NCBI RefSeq assembly: GCF_041051975.1
Contig: NZ_CP163435.1
Coordinates: 1,240,001 to 1,304,000, forward strand
Reading direction: 5' to 3'
DNA from: Streptomyces sp. R21
GTDB taxonomy: Bacteria; Actinomycetota; Actinomycetes; Streptomycetales; Streptomycetaceae
DNA length: 64,000 nt
Shown here: in pieces, positions 29,595-38,576 of the stretch
Layout: each line of letters opens with the position of its first letter
How positions within the stretch are numbered: the first letter of the stretch is position 1
The notes under the pieces: model-generated
The model's database searches: none
What the model saw: the letters and a program-made list of their open reading frames with translations, nothing else
What the model was told of the DNA's origin: nothing
Made by a program: the position numbers and the translations under genes

Positions 29595-30527
29595 ATGCGT
29601 CTGCTCACCCACCTGCGGCACGTCGACCTCGCCGTGCCCGACTACGACAAGCAGCTCGACTTCTACGCCGGAGTCTGGGGCCTGACCAAGGTCGCCGAGG
29701 ACTCCGGCATCTCCTTCCTGGCCGCCGAGGGCTCGCCCGAGCAGTACGTCGTACGGCTACGGCAGGCCGACGAGAAGCGCCTCGACCTGGTCTCCTACGG
29801 GGCCGCGAGCGCGGCGGACGTGGACACGCTCGCCGAGCAACTCCTCTCCAGTGGCGTCCAGTTGATCTCCCAGCCGGGCAAGGCGGACACACCCGGCGGC
29901 GGCTACGGCTTCCGCTTCTTCGACGTCGACGGCCGCACCATCGAAGTCCTGGCCGACGTCGAGGTTCGCCAGCACCGCAGGATCGAGGAGAAGGAGGCGA
30001 TCCCGGTCAAGCTGTCCCACGTCGTCCTCAACTCCCCCGATCTGAACCGGACCCGGGAGTGGTACGAGCGCCACCTCGGCTTCGCGCTCTCCGACACGCT
30101 GTCCTCACCGCACATGGGAGAGGTCATGCACTTCATGCGGATCAGCAACCAGCACCACTCCATGGCCATCGCGCAGGGACCGCACACCGCCCTGCACCAC
30201 GTCTCCTTCGAGATGCGCGGCCTGGACGAGTACATGCGCGGCTCCGGCCGCGTGATGCGGGCCGGCTTCCAGAAGGTCTGGGGCCCGGGCCGGCACATGG
30301 CGGGCGACAACACCTTCACCTACTTCCTCGACCCGCACGGCAACACCGTCGAGTACACGACGGAGTTGGAGGTCCTCGACGAGGACACCTGGCACCCGCA
30401 CGTCTACGACTTCTCGAAGCCCGAGGTCACCGACCAGTGGGGCACGGCCAACCCGATGAACGAACTCATCGCCAAGGAGTCGTTCAACGACGTCGACCGC
30501 GGCGTGTTCATCGCCCCGCCGGTCTGA
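29595..30527 (+). CDS. two-domain VOC extradiol-type dioxygenase
   Basis: A 310-residue type I extradiol-like dioxygenase with two VOC modules (HLRHVDLAVPDYDKQLDFY at the start and LSHVVLNSPDLNRTREWYE near 140). The probable Fe(II) triad is in LSHVV, LHHVSFEM and TVEYTTE. It cleaves a catechol-type ring with O2, the committed step of this operon. It starts 5 nt after the amidohydrolase stop. A distant paralog leads the TetR-linked operon at 3.8 kb. Confidence 0.87.
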   Translation: MRLLTHLRHVDLAVPDYDKQLDFYAGVWGLTKVAEDSGISFLAAEGSPEQYVVRLRQADEKRLDLVSYGAASAADVDTLAEQLLSSGVQLISQPGKADTPGGGYGFRFFDVDGRTIEVLADVEVRQHRRIEEKEAIPVKLSHVVLNSPDLNRTREWYERHLGFALSDTLSSPHMGEVMHFMRISNQHHSMAIAQGPHTALHHVSFEMRGLDEYMRGSGRVMRAGFQKVWGPGRHMAGDNTFTYFLDPHGNTVEYTTELEVLDEDTWHPHVYDFSKPEVTDQWGTANPMNELIAKESFNDVDRGVFIAPPV

Positions 30528-30546
30528 CCGACAGGAGCCCTCCCCC

Positions 30547-31518
30547 ATGCGTTTCGCCACGTACGAGCACCAGAACCGACACCATGTGGCCGTCGTCGAA
30601 GAGGACGGCACGCTTTTCCCCCTGCCCGGCGTCCGCTCGCTGACCGGCCTGCTCGCCGAGGGCGGCGGCCTGCCCGGACTGCTCGACGCAGGCTCCGTGA
30701 CACCGGACATCCCGGCCGGGCCGCACGTCTCCGAGGTGCGGCTGCTGCCGCCGCTCCAACCGCCCACCGTGCGGGACTTCGTCACCTTCGAGGAACACGT
30801 CGAGGGCGTACGACGGTCCGTGGACGGCTCCGCCGGAGTGCCGGAGCAGTGGTACGCGGCCCCGACGTTCTACTTCACCAACCCCTACGCCGTCCACGGC
30901 CCGCACGACGACATCCCCGTGCCGCCGGGATCGAGCATGCTCGATTTCGAACTCGAAGTCGCCGCCGTCATCGGCCGTGAGGGCCGTGACCTCACCCCCG
31001 AGCAGGCCCGCGACCACATCATCGGCTACACCGTCTTCAACGACTGGTCAGCCCGCGACCTGCAGTCGGCGGAGATGAAGGTGGGCCTCGGACCGTGCAA
31101 GGGCAAGGACACCGCCACCACGCTGGGCCCGTACCTGGTCACCGCCGACGAGCTGGAGAAGTACCGCGACGGGGACGGCTTCCTGCGGCTCGGTCTCACC
31201 GCCTCGGTGAACGGCGAGGTCGTCGGCAAGGACCTGCTGTCCAACATGAGTTGGACCTTCGAGGAGATGGTCGCGTACGCCTCGCGCGGGACCACCGTCC
31301 GCCCCGGTGACATCCTCGGTTCCGGGACCTGCGGCAACGGTGGCTGCCTCGCCGAGCTCTGGGGCGTACGTGGCCGACAGGACCCGCCGCCGCTGAAACC
31401 CGGCGACACGGTCACGCTCACCGTGGAAGGCGTCGGCTCCGTCTCCAACACCGTGGTCGCCGGACCTGAGCCGGTGCCGGTCCCGGCCGCCCGGCGCCGC
31501 TCGCGGGAGCGGCCGTGA
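30547..31518 (+). CDS. FAA-family hydrolase, second copy in the LysR-linked operon
   Basis: A 323-residue FAA-fold enzyme closer to true fumarylacetoacetases: an N-terminal MRFATYEH strand, FVTFEEHVEGVRRS, metal ligands in LDFELEVAAVIG, FNDWSARDLQ, and the C-terminal ILGSGTCGNGGCLAEL. AGGAG precedes the ATG. It follows the dioxygenase and would hydrolyse its acylpyruvate-like product. The operon thus has two unlike FAA enzymes, possibly an isomerase/decarboxylase and a hydrolase. Confidence 0.87.
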   Translation: MRFATYEHQNRHHVAVVEEDGTLFPLPGVRSLTGLLAEGGGLPGLLDAGSVTPDIPAGPHVSEVRLLPPLQPPTVRDFVTFEEHVEGVRRSVDGSAGVPEQWYAAPTFYFTNPYAVHGPHDDIPVPPGSSMLDFELEVAAVIGREGRDLTPEQARDHIIGYTVFNDWSARDLQSAEMKVGLGPCKGKDTATTLGPYLVTADELEKYRDGDGFLRLGLTASVNGEVVGKDLLSNMSWTFEEMVAYASRGTTVRPGDILGSGTCGNGGCLAELWGVRGRQDPPPLKPGDTVTLTVEGVGSVSNTVVAGPEPVPVPAARRRSRERP

Positions 31519-32267
31519 CCTCCGGCCTGCACCCCAAGCGGCTCCTCGGCAAGGTGGTTGTCGTCACCGGGGCAGCGGGTGGCCAGGGCGCCGCGGAGGC
31601 CCACGCCCTGACCCGCGAGGGCGCCCAGGTCGTCGCCACCGATGTGACCGAGACACCCGGCTGCCGCCGACTCGACGTCACCAGCGAACGCGACTGGGCC
31701 CAACTCGCCGCCGAACTACGGGAGTCGTACGGGCAGGTGCACGGCCTGGTCAACAACGCGGGCATCACCTGGCGGGCCCGCATCGACGACGTACGCGCCG
31801 AGGACATGGCCCGCGTCCACGCGGTCAACGTCACCGGGCCGCTGCTCGGCATCCAGCACCTGCTCCCGCTCATGCGCGCCGGGGCATCGATCGTGAACGT
31901 CGGTTCATCGGCGGCGCTGACCGCCCACTACCCGGTCGCGTACACGGCCAGCAAGTGGGCGCTGCGCGGCCTGTCGAGGACCGCCGCGATGGAACTGGGG
32001 CCCCGCGGCATCCGCGTGAACGCCATCCATCCCGGCTTCATCGAAACGGATATGACCGCTTCTGCCGCGCCCGCGTTCCGCGAGGCGAACCTCCGCGAGA
32101 CACCACTCGGCCGCACCGGAACCGTCGACGACGTCACCCCGCTCGTGGTGTTCCTGTTGTCCGACGACTCGTCCTTCGTCACCGGAGCCGAGATCCCGGT
32201 CGACGGCGGTCTCACCGCGCACGGCGGCGCCAAGTCGATCTCGGACGCCCTGCGCCGGGACACCTGA
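31515..32267 (+). CDS. short-chain dehydrogenase/reductase (SDR)
   Basis: A 250-residue classical SDR. It has the NAD(P)-binding TGAAGGQG, the NNAG strand (VNNAGITWRA), the catalytic Ser in VGSSAALT and the YTASK motif. It resembles 3-oxoacyl-ACP reductase and 3-alpha(20-beta)-hydroxysteroid dehydrogenase types. GTG start overlapping the FAA stop, so it is the last coupled gene of the LysR-linked operon. It may oxidise or reduce a hydroxyl/keto group of the substrate. Confidence 0.88.
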   Translation: MTSGLHPKRLLGKVVVVTGAAGGQGAAEAHALTREGAQVVATDVTETPGCRRLDVTSERDWAQLAAELRESYGQVHGLVNNAGITWRARIDDVRAEDMARVHAVNVTGPLLGIQHLLPLMRAGASIVNVGSSAALTAHYPVAYTASKWALRGLSRTAAMELGPRGIRVNAIHPGFIETDMTASAAPAFREANLRETPLGRTGTVDDVTPLVVFLLSDDSSFVTGAEIPVDGGLTAHGGAKSISDALRRDT

Positions 32268-32450
32268 ACCAGCAGAACAGAAAGGTCCTCTCACGGACGG
32301 CCCGCTGCGGCTGTGGCAGGCGGATTTCGGAATCCGGGTCGGGGACGAGATCATGACCGTGGCCTCAGTGCGGGGCGACGTGAACGACGACTTCGACCGG
32401 TCGCTCACGGGCGGCAGGACAGCGGACCAGAGCCTGAAGGGGGTATCAGC

Positions 32451-33110
32451 GTGGCCGACCTGTACGCCTCGTACACCGACCTCGCCGCGCACGAGACCGA
32501 GGGCGTGTCCTACATGCGCCGCTCGGTGCCGGTGACCGGCGCGACCTGGTCCAGCATCGCCATCCACGGCGGCGGCATCGAGGCGGGTTCCGGGGAGACC
32601 GCCCGCGCGGTCGGCGCGGGCCTGATGGCGCACTACGAATTCGCCGGCATCAAGTCCACCGGCAACACGTCCTTGCACGTGACGTCGACCCGCTTCGACG
32701 AACCGACCTGCCAAGCGATCGTCGCCTCCTCGCTGCGCTGCCTGTCCTTCCACGGCTACACCGGCACAGCAGGCGTCCCCGAGACGTCCCTCGGCGGCCT
32801 CGACACCGCGACCGCCGACCGCATCCGCGCCGCCCTGACACGGGCCGGGTTCCTGGTCATCGACGCGGCCCAGGAGATCAACGGCAGCCACCCGACGAAC
32901 ATCGCCAATCGCACCACGAGCGGCGTCGGCGTCCAACTGGAGATCTCCCACGCCCTGCGCGCGTCGTTCTTCCCGGACAGGGACCTGACGCGCGCGATGC
33001 GGGACACCGGACGGCGCACGCCGACGTTCGACCGGTACGTCACCGCCGTGCGCTCCGTCTTCGAGGACCGCGCTCTGGTGGCGCAGAGCACCATCCCCGT
33101 GTCCCGGTGA
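32451..33110 (+). CDS. poly-gamma-glutamate hydrolase family protein lacking a signal peptide
   Basis: A 219-residue protein of the phage-derived PGA hydrolase family (PF05908), Zn-dependent amidases that cut gamma-glutamyl bonds. Recognisable stretches are YASYTDLAAHETEGVSYMRR, IAIHGGGIEAGSGETA (metal His) and CLSFHGYTGTAG. The GTG start has AAGGGGG before it. Most Streptomyces relatives begin with a Tat signal, and none is seen here. The 180 bp upstream has an open frame in another phase (GPLRLWQADFGIRVGDE) that may be unrelated coding debris, so 5' rearrangement is possible. Confidence 0.75.
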   Translation: MADLYASYTDLAAHETEGVSYMRRSVPVTGATWSSIAIHGGGIEAGSGETARAVGAGLMAHYEFAGIKSTGNTSLHVTSTRFDEPTCQAIVASSLRCLSFHGYTGTAGVPETSLGGLDTATADRIRAALTRAGFLVIDAAQEINGSHPTNIANRTTSGVGVQLEISHALRASFFPDRDLTRAMRDTGRRTPTFDRYVTAVRSVFEDRALVAQSTIPVSR

Positions 33111-33225
33111 ACGACCACGCCGTACGCCTCGGCCGACATCGACATGGCGGCGAGCATGGGCGCCGAAAAGCCCGCGACCGGCGGCCCGCACTTCCTCCAC
33201 CCGAGGGCCGGATCACTCCGCCGAT

Positions 33226-34161
33226 TCAGTGGGCGATCGAGTCGATCAGGCTGCGTGCCCCCTGGCGCAGCAGGGTGACCGCGACGGACGTGCCGAGGGT
33301 CGCCGGATCGAGGGGTCCGGCCCACTCGTGGGCGTTGAGGACGGTCTTGCCGTCGGGGGTGAACACGCAGGCGCGCAGGGACAGGTCGCCGTTGCGTTCG
33401 GCCTTCGCGTACCCGGCGATCGGGCTGTTGCAGTGGCCCTGGAGAACGTGGAGGAACATGCGCTCCGCGGTGGCCTCGCGGTAGGTGTCGGGGTCGCCGA
33501 GGCCGCTGACGGTGTCGATCAGGTCGGTGTCGCCTTCGCGGCATTGCAGCGCGAGGACGCCGGCGCCGATCGGCGGGACCATCGTGTCCGGCGACAGGAT
33601 CTCGGTGATCACATCGGTGCGGTCGATGCGTTCCAGGCCGGAGACGGCCAGCAGCAGGGCGTCGGCTTCGCCGGCGGCGAGTTTGTCCAGGCGTCGGTTG
33701 GCGTTGCCGCGCATGGGGACGCACCGCAGGTGGGGATAGGAGGCGGCGAGCTGGGCGATGCGCCGCACCGAGGAGGTGCCGATGCGGGTGCCGGCCGGGA
33801 GTTGATCGAGGGTGAGGCCGTCGGGGTGGATGAGGGCGTCGCGGATGTCGTCGCGTTTGAGGAACGCGGCGAAGACCGTGCCGGCGGGCAGCGGCCGGTC
33901 GGCGGGCACGTCCTTGACGCAGTGCACCGCCAGGTCCGCCTGTCCGGCGAGCAGCGCGGCGTCGACTTCCTTGGTGAACGCGCCCTTCCCCTCCACCTGG
34001 GCGAGGTCGCCCATCCACTTGTCACCGGTCGTCTTCACCGGCACGACCTCGGTGCGGATGCCGGGGTGGAGCGCGGCCAGTTCGGTGCGCACGCGCTCCA
34101 CCTGGGCAAGCGCCATGGGCGAGTCACGGGAGACGATGCGGATCAGCTCAGGGGCGGACAT
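33226..34161 (-). CDS. hemC: porphobilinogen deaminase (hydroxymethylbilane synthase), orphan copy
   Basis: A 311-residue enzyme that polymerises four porphobilinogens into hydroxymethylbilane for haem, sirohaem and B12. Motifs: [21 protein letters not shown], the substrate-site Asp in [41 protein letters not shown], and the dipyrromethane-cofactor Cys in [16 protein letters not shown] at 34161. Several motif positions depart from the usual hem-operon enzyme (for example GHC where GGC is common), and no other hem gene is nearby. It therefore looks like a second copy. All catalytic residues I can check are present. Confidence 0.9.
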   Translation of the reverse strand: MSAPELIRIVSRDSPMALAQVERVRTELAALHPGIRTEVVPVKTTGDKWMGDLAQVEGKGAFTKEVDAALLAGQADLAVHCVKDVPADRPLPAGTVFAAFLKRDDIRDALIHPDGLTLDQLPAGTRIGTSSVRRIAQLAASYPHLRCVPMRGNANRRLDKLAAGEADALLLAVSGLERIDRTDVITEILSPDTMVPPIGAGVLALQCREGDTDLIDTVSGLGDPDTYREATAERMFLHVLQGHCNSPIAGYAKAERNGDLSLRACVFTPDGKTVLNAHEWAGPLDPATLGTSVAVTLLRQGARSLIDSIAH

Positions 34162-34164
34162 GTC

Positions 34165-34500
34165 ACCCACGATAGACCTTTGCCGACGGGCGCCGCGCCC
34201 CAGTCCGGATGCCCATCTCGGGGGCGTGGCCCGCAAGTTGGGAACATCGGGCAGGTGTACGAGAAACCTGTCGACGCGCTGCTGGTGGCCGGGAGCGAGC
34301 TGGGCGGCGGCCGGAGGTCGTCGACCACATACAGGCCGCCCGACTCCAGCAGGTGCTCGCCGGCTTGGAGGCGCCCCGGGCCGCCGACAGAGCGAAGGTG
34401 GCGTCCAGGTCGATAAGTGGCGTGGTGAATCCGAGAGCCGCGAGCGTCGCGATGGCCCCCGCGGGCGGCCAGGCAGTCGTCCTGAGCCATGGATGAGCGG
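34165..34500 (-). pseudogene. decayed SAM-dependent O-methyltransferase remnant
   Basis: The reverse strand upstream of hemC contains methyltransferase-like text spread over frames. [19 protein letters not shown] reads in one frame, then [29 protein letters not shown] in another that runs into the hemC start. Together they match the C-terminal third of small O-methyltransferases. At least one frameshift separates them and the SAM-binding N-terminal half is missing. Confidence 0.5.
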
Positions 34501-34734
34501 CCGTGACCTGGGATTTCGCCGGACGGAGCTTGATCTGCACAGCGGTGGCTGTGGAGCCGCCGATGCCAGCTGGGGAACGTGTCCCGAACGAAGCTCTCCG
34601 CGCGCCCGCCTCACCTCATGGCGGGTGGTACGGAAATATTCGGCTGTCACACCGTAGCTTTGCAGCATCAACATCGGGCTACCGCTCGGTGGACCGGCAT
34701 TCCACATCGGGTGCCGAAAACTGGAGGCGCCCTC
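34501..34734 (+). other. upstream region of the orphan rpoA
   Basis: About 230 bp with a GGAGG ribosome-binding site at the 3' end. I found no clear -35/-10 pair and nothing resembling the rpsD-rpoA junction that precedes rpoA in the normal ribosomal-protein operon. Confidence 0.4.
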
Positions 34735-35751
34735 ATGCTGATCGCTCAACGTCCCTCTCTCACCGAAGAGGTCGTCGACGAATTCCGCTCCCGGTTCGTG
34801 ATCGAGCCGCTGGAGCCGGGCTTCGGCTACACCCTCGGCAACTCCCTGCGCCGGACCCTCCTGTCCTCGATCCCGGGTGCGGCGGTCACGTCCATCCGTA
34901 TCGACGGCGTGCTGCACGAGTTCACCACCGTGCCGGGCGTCAAGGAGGACGTCACCGACCTGATCCTCAACATCAAACAGCTGGTCGTCTCCTCGGAGGA
35001 GGACGAGCCGGTCGTGATGTACCTGCGCAAGCAGGGCCCGGGGCTGGTCACCGCCGCCGACATCGCGCCCCCGGCCGGTGTCGAGGTGCACAACCCCGAC
35101 CTGGTCCTCGCCACGCTCAACGGCAAGGGCAAGCTGGAGATGGAGCTGACCGTCGAGCGCGGTCGCGGCTACGTCTCCGCGGTGCAGAACAAGCAGGTCG
35201 GTCAGGAGATCGGGCGCATCCCGGTCGACTCGATCTACTCGCCCGTTCTCAAGGTCACCTACAAGGTCGAGGCGACCCGTGTCGAGCAGCGCACCGACTT
35301 CGACAAGCTGATCGTCGACGTCGACACCAAGCAGGCCATGCGTCCCCGTGACGCCATGGCGTCGGCCGGCAAGACGCTGGTCGAGCTGTTCGGTCTGGCC
35401 CGCGAGCTCAACATCGACGCCGAGGGCATCGACATGGGCCCGACCCCGACGGACATCGCCCTGACCGCCGAGCTCGCGCTGCCGATCGAGGAGCTCGAGC
35501 TCACCGTCCGGTCGTACAACTGCCTCAAGCGCGAGGGCATCCATTCCGTGGGTGAGCTCGTGGCTCGTTCCGAGGCCGACCTGCTCGACATCCGCAACTT
35601 CGGCGCGAAGTCCATCGACGAGGTCAAGGCGAAGCTGGCCGGCATGGGCCTGGCTTTCAAGGACAGCCCGCCCGGATTCGACCCCACCGCTGCCGCGGGC
35701 GCCTTCGGCACCGACGACGACACCGGGTACATGGAAACCGAGCAGTACTGA
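34735..35751 (+). CDS. rpoA: RNA polymerase alpha subunit, extra copy outside the ribosomal operon
   Basis: A complete 338-residue alpha subunit. The N-terminal dimerisation domain has [20 protein letters not shown]. The linker ([20 protein letters not shown]) leads to the alpha-CTD with all expected promoter-contacting residues ([29 protein letters not shown]). Sequence is near-identical in type to Streptomyces RpoA but carries differences, for example in the linker and C-terminal tail. It lacks its invariable neighbours (rpsM-rpsK-rpsD before, rplQ after) and lies between a methyltransferase remnant and a RibD_C gene. It is therefore most likely a second rpoA. GGAGG precedes the ATG. Whether a canonical copy exists elsewhere cannot be seen here. 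Confidence 0.93.
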   Translation: MLIAQRPSLTEEVVDEFRSRFVIEPLEPGFGYTLGNSLRRTLLSSIPGAAVTSIRIDGVLHEFTTVPGVKEDVTDLILNIKQLVVSSEEDEPVVMYLRKQGPGLVTAADIAPPAGVEVHNPDLVLATLNGKGKLEMELTVERGRGYVSAVQNKQVGQEIGRIPVDSIYSPVLKVTYKVEATRVEQRTDFDKLIVDVDTKQAMRPRDAMASAGKTLVELFGLARELNIDAEGIDMGPTPTDIALTAELALPIEELELTVRSYNCLKREGIHSVGELVARSEADLLDIRNFGAKSIDEVKAKLAGMGLAFKDSPPGFDPTAAAGAFGTDDDTGYMETEQY

Positions 35752-35966
35752 GGGGGCAGGCACCGGTGCGGACCGCGAGGAGCTATGGCCTGCCGGCGCG
35801 GGCCGGCTGCTCGTCGGCTCCGCCCCGCCCGCGCCGCGCACTCGGCGGGGGCGCGGTGCCGGGCAGCAGCAGGCCCGCCGAAGGAATGTGGGCGGGGATG
35901 TCGATCCAGGCCGGCTCTGTACGACGTAGAGGTGAGAGAACAACACCGATACGAGAGGCGAAGGCC

Positions 35967-36605
35967 ATGCCCAAGGTCCGCGTACACAACGTCACGATCT
36001 CCCTCGACGGCTTCGCGGCCGGCCAAAACCAGCGACTGGACGCCCCGTTCGGCGACGGCGTCGGCTGGGGTGACGACCTGCACAGCTGGTTCGTCTCGGC
36101 GGCGGAAGACCTTGCCGCGGGGAAGACCGGAATCGATGTCGACTACTTCGCCCGCGGCGAGCAGAACATCGGCGCCACGATCATGGGGCGGAACATGTTC
36201 GGTCCGCAGCGCGGGCCGTGGGAGGACGAGTCCTGGAAGGGCTGGTGGGGCGACAACCCGCCCTACCACCACGACGTTTTCGTGCACACCCACCATCCGC
36301 GCCCCACGCTGGAGATGGCCGGCGGAACGACCTTCCACTTCACCGACGAGCCAGTGGAGACGGTGCTCCAGCACGCGTTCGACGCCGCGGGCGGCAAAGA
36401 CGTCCGGATCGGCGGCGGCGCGGCCGTCATCCAGGAGTATCTGCGCGCCGGGCTGGTTGACGAGCTCCACCTGGTGATCGCGCCGATGCTCATCGGGCGC
36501 GGGGAGCGGCTGCTCGACAATCTGAGTGACGGTATCGACGGCTACCGGGTGTCCGAGATGGTCGGCTCGCCGAACGTCACGCACGCGATGCTGGTCCGCC
36601 GCTGA
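35967..36605 (+). CDS. dihydrofolate reductase-like (RibD_C) family protein
   Basis: A 212-residue RibD_C/DHFR-like protein. It opens with [17 protein letters not shown], has [13 protein letters not shown] and an NADP-binding [23 protein letters not shown], and ends near VTHAMLVRR. It shares general layout with the RibD_C protein at 17.6 kb but is not in a regulator operon. The ATG follows GAGAGGCGAAGG. Substrate unknown. Probably a cytoplasmic NADPH-dependent reductase. Confidence 0.85.
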   Translation: MPKVRVHNVTISLDGFAAGQNQRLDAPFGDGVGWGDDLHSWFVSAAEDLAAGKTGIDVDYFARGEQNIGATIMGRNMFGPQRGPWEDESWKGWWGDNPPYHHDVFVHTHHPRPTLEMAGGTTFHFTDEPVETVLQHAFDAAGGKDVRIGGGAAVIQEYLRAGLVDELHLVIAPMLIGRGERLLDNLSDGIDGYRVSEMVGSPNVTHAMLVRR

Positions 36606-36702
36606 CGCGCGAGGCCAGGGTTTCGCGGGAGTGGGTGCGTCTCGCCGGACGGGTCCCCGGAAGTAGCCAGCGGCCCCGGGCTGCGGCATTCGGGGTCCGG
36701 GT

Positions 36703-37542
36703 TCACCTCGTGGTCGGCAGGGGCAGAGCGTCCGTGTACGCGTTCACCGGCCGGGCGACCTTCCTGACGGCGAGGGCATCGAGTGCGGCCTCTGCGGACT
36801 TCGTGCCCAGGGTGCCGTGGGGGTGCCAGGTTCCCTTGACGGACACCCAGGTGTTCGCGGGCAGGGCTTGGGCCCCGTAGACCCGCACCTTGACGGACTG
36901 AGCGTCCGCCGCACAGCACGAGATCATGATCCGGGTCAGATACCAGCCGTCGCCCCGCTTGTCCGGGGTGACGAATCCGGTCAGCAGGACACTGCGCCCC
37001 CTGATGTCCCGCGCGTGGTCCTGCTGCACTCGGCCGATGAAATCGGTGAGGGTGAGCGGGACCGGCGAGGCCGCGGGCAGCGGATCGAAGTGCTCCCGCT
37101 CGGTGACCGCCTTCGGGGTCTCGCGGGAGGCGGTGTACGCGCCGAGGGCGGGCGGGGCGTAGAGGAGCAGGCTCAGTGCCGGGAGGAACAGGAGCCAGGC
37201 GACGCGGGGCACGGCGGAGTGATCGTGCACCCCAACATCGCCTTCCTCGCCTTCCTCGCCTTCCTCGCCGTCCTCGTGCCCGTGCCCGTGCCCATGACGT
37301 TCACCGTGCTCGCCGTCCTCGTGCCGGTGCTCATGACGTTCACCGTGCTCGCCGCCCGCGTTCGGCCTGTACGACGACCACGCCTCCGCCACACCGAGCA
37401 GGAGCAGCAGCGCCCCCGACGCGATCAGGTACGGGCGAAGCCCCTCCTTCACGTACCTGAGATACAGGTCGGTGAAGAGCGCGGCGTGCAGCAGAGCGAG
37501 GCCGCTGAGGACGAGCAGGACCACCTGGACATGCCGTTTCAC
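36703..37542 (-). CDS. TIGR03943-family membrane protein with His-rich loop
   Basis: A 279-residue protein. Two N-terminal membrane helices (residues about 5-27 and 38-55) are followed by a His/Glu-rich loop (about 64-110: GERHEHRHEDGEHGERHGHG). A third helix near 120-140 leads to an extracytoplasmic domain with ISCCAADAQSVKVRVYG. The family travels with DUF318 permeases. GTG start overlaps the permease stop (GTGA). The His-rich loop suggests divalent-metal binding; the family's relation to zinc-regulated YcgR/YcgQ is recalled, not shown here. The loop is encoded by DNA repeats (37242-37353). Confidence 0.85.
   Translation of the reverse strand: MKRHVQVVLLVLSGLALLHAALFTDLYLRYVKEGLRPYLIASGALLLLLGVAEAWSSYRPNAGGEHGERHEHRHEDGEHGERHGHGHGHEDGEEGEEGEEGDVGVHDHSAVPRVAWLLFLPALSLLLYAPPALGAYTASRETPKAVTEREHFDPLPAASPVPLTLTDFIGRVQQDHARDIRGRSVLLTGFVTPDKRGDGWYLTRIMISCCAADAQSVKVRVYGAQALPANTWVSVKGTWHPHGTLGTKSAEAALDALAVRKVARPVNAYTDALPLPTTR
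37242..37353. repeat. short tandem/direct repeats encoding the His/Glu-rich loop
   Basis: Three exact 9-bp units CTTCCTCGC (37242-37268, encoding EEG repeats) are followed by an exact 22-bp direct repeat at 37293-37314 and 37332-37353, offset by 39 bp (13 codons). The in-frame periods suggest the loop length varies by slippage or recombination without frameshift. Confidence 0.8.
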
Positions 37543-38576
37543 AACAGGGCCCCACCGATCAGCACGCTGGAAAGGACCGCCACGACCGTCGTCGCGGCGG
37601 AGAACCGGAAGGCGAAGGCCCGCCCGAAGGTACCCGCCTGGAGGGCGATCAGCTTCAGGTCGACCATCGGCCCGACCACCATGAACGCGAGTCGCGCGGT
37701 GGGCGAGAAGCCGGTGAGCGAGGCCGCGACGAACGCGTCGGCCTCCGAGCACACCGCGAGCACGATGGCGAGAGCGGCCAGGAAGAGCACCGACAGCCAT
37801 GGCGAACCGGAAAACGCGTCCAGGACGGACCGCGGCACCGCGACGTTGAAGGTCGCCGCCGCCATGGCCCCGAGGACCAGGAAACCGCCGGCATGCAGGA
37901 AGTCGTGCTGGAAACCGGTCCGGAACTCCGTCCAGCGGCTGTGGCCCGGCCGGTGCCCGGTGTGCCGTACGGCGGGCTTCAGCCACTTCTCCCTGCCCAG
38001 CCAGAGCCACAGCCAGCCCATCACGAAAGCGGTGGCGAGCGAGGCCAGCAGCCGGGCCAGGACCATCGCGGGACTGCCGGGGAAGGCGACGGCCGTGGCC
38101 GTCAGCACCACCGGGTTGACCGCGGGAGCCGACAACAGGAACGCGAAGGCGGCAGCCGGGTTGACGCCCCTGCCGATCAGGCTGCTGCTGACCGGCACCG
38201 ACGCGCACTCGCAGCCCGGCAGCACCACACCGGCAAGGCCGGCGACCGGGACGGCGAGGACGGGCCGCTTCGGCAGTACGCGGGTGAACACCCGCGCCGG
38301 TACGAACGCGTTGATCGCGCCCGACAGGGCGGTGCCGAGCAGCAGGAACGGCATCGCCTGCACGGTCACGGCGAGGCAGACGGTCCGCCAGGCCTGTACG
38401 GCCGGTTGGTCCGTCCACCCGCGGACGACGAAGAGGACCACGTCGAGAAGGACGACCGCTCCCAACGACAGGGCCAGCCACAACCGGAGCCGACCGCCCG
38501 CGGGGGCGTCGTCGGCCGCCCCGTCGTCGGCCGCCGCGACGGCGAGCTCCCCGGCTCGTTCTTCTGCCCTCTGCAC
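37539..38576 (-). CDS. permease of the DUF318/YraQ family
   Basis: A 345-residue polytopic membrane protein with 8-10 predicted helices. It has the family motif PGCECASVPVSSSLIGRGVNPAAAFAFLLSAPAVNP and the central VCSEADAFVAASL. The family is thought to export or import small ions or thiols, and several members associate with metals. The GTG at 38576 is used because a GGAG site precedes it. An ATG 90 nt upstream would add a non-hydrophobic extension. Forms a two-gene unit with the His-rich protein. No Zur-like box was seen upstream. Confidence 0.82.
   Translation of the reverse strand: MQRAEERAGELAVAAADDGAADDAPAGGRLRLWLALSLGAVVLLDVVLFVVRGWTDQPAVQAWRTVCLAVTVQAMPFLLLGTALSGAINAFVPARVFTRVLPKRPVLAVPVAGLAGVVLPGCECASVPVSSSLIGRGVNPAAAFAFLLSAPAVNPVVLTATAVAFPGSPAMVLARLLASLATAFVMGWLWLWLGREKWLKPAVRHTGHRPGHSRWTEFRTGFQHDFLHAGGFLVLGAMAAATFNVAVPRSVLDAFSGSPWLSVLFLAALAIVLAVCSEADAFVAASLTGFSPTARLAFMVVGPMVDLKLIALQAGTFGRAFAFRFSAATTVVAVLSSVLIGGALL

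Noticed and set aside
32313..32450. Upstream extension of the PGA hydrolase frame
   Set aside because: Arg/Gly-rich, no signal peptide, no ribosome-binding site. The GTG at 32451 has both a Shine-Dalgarno sequence and homology.
34655..34690. ECF41-type promoter before the orphan rpoA
   Set aside because: TGTCACA is present but no CGTC follows at 16 nt, so the match is incomplete.
34162..35946. Reverse-strand frame extending hemC to over 900 codons
   Set aside because: Sequence before the ATG at 34161 is antisense to rpoA and the methyltransferase remnant. HemC homology starts exactly at that ATG.
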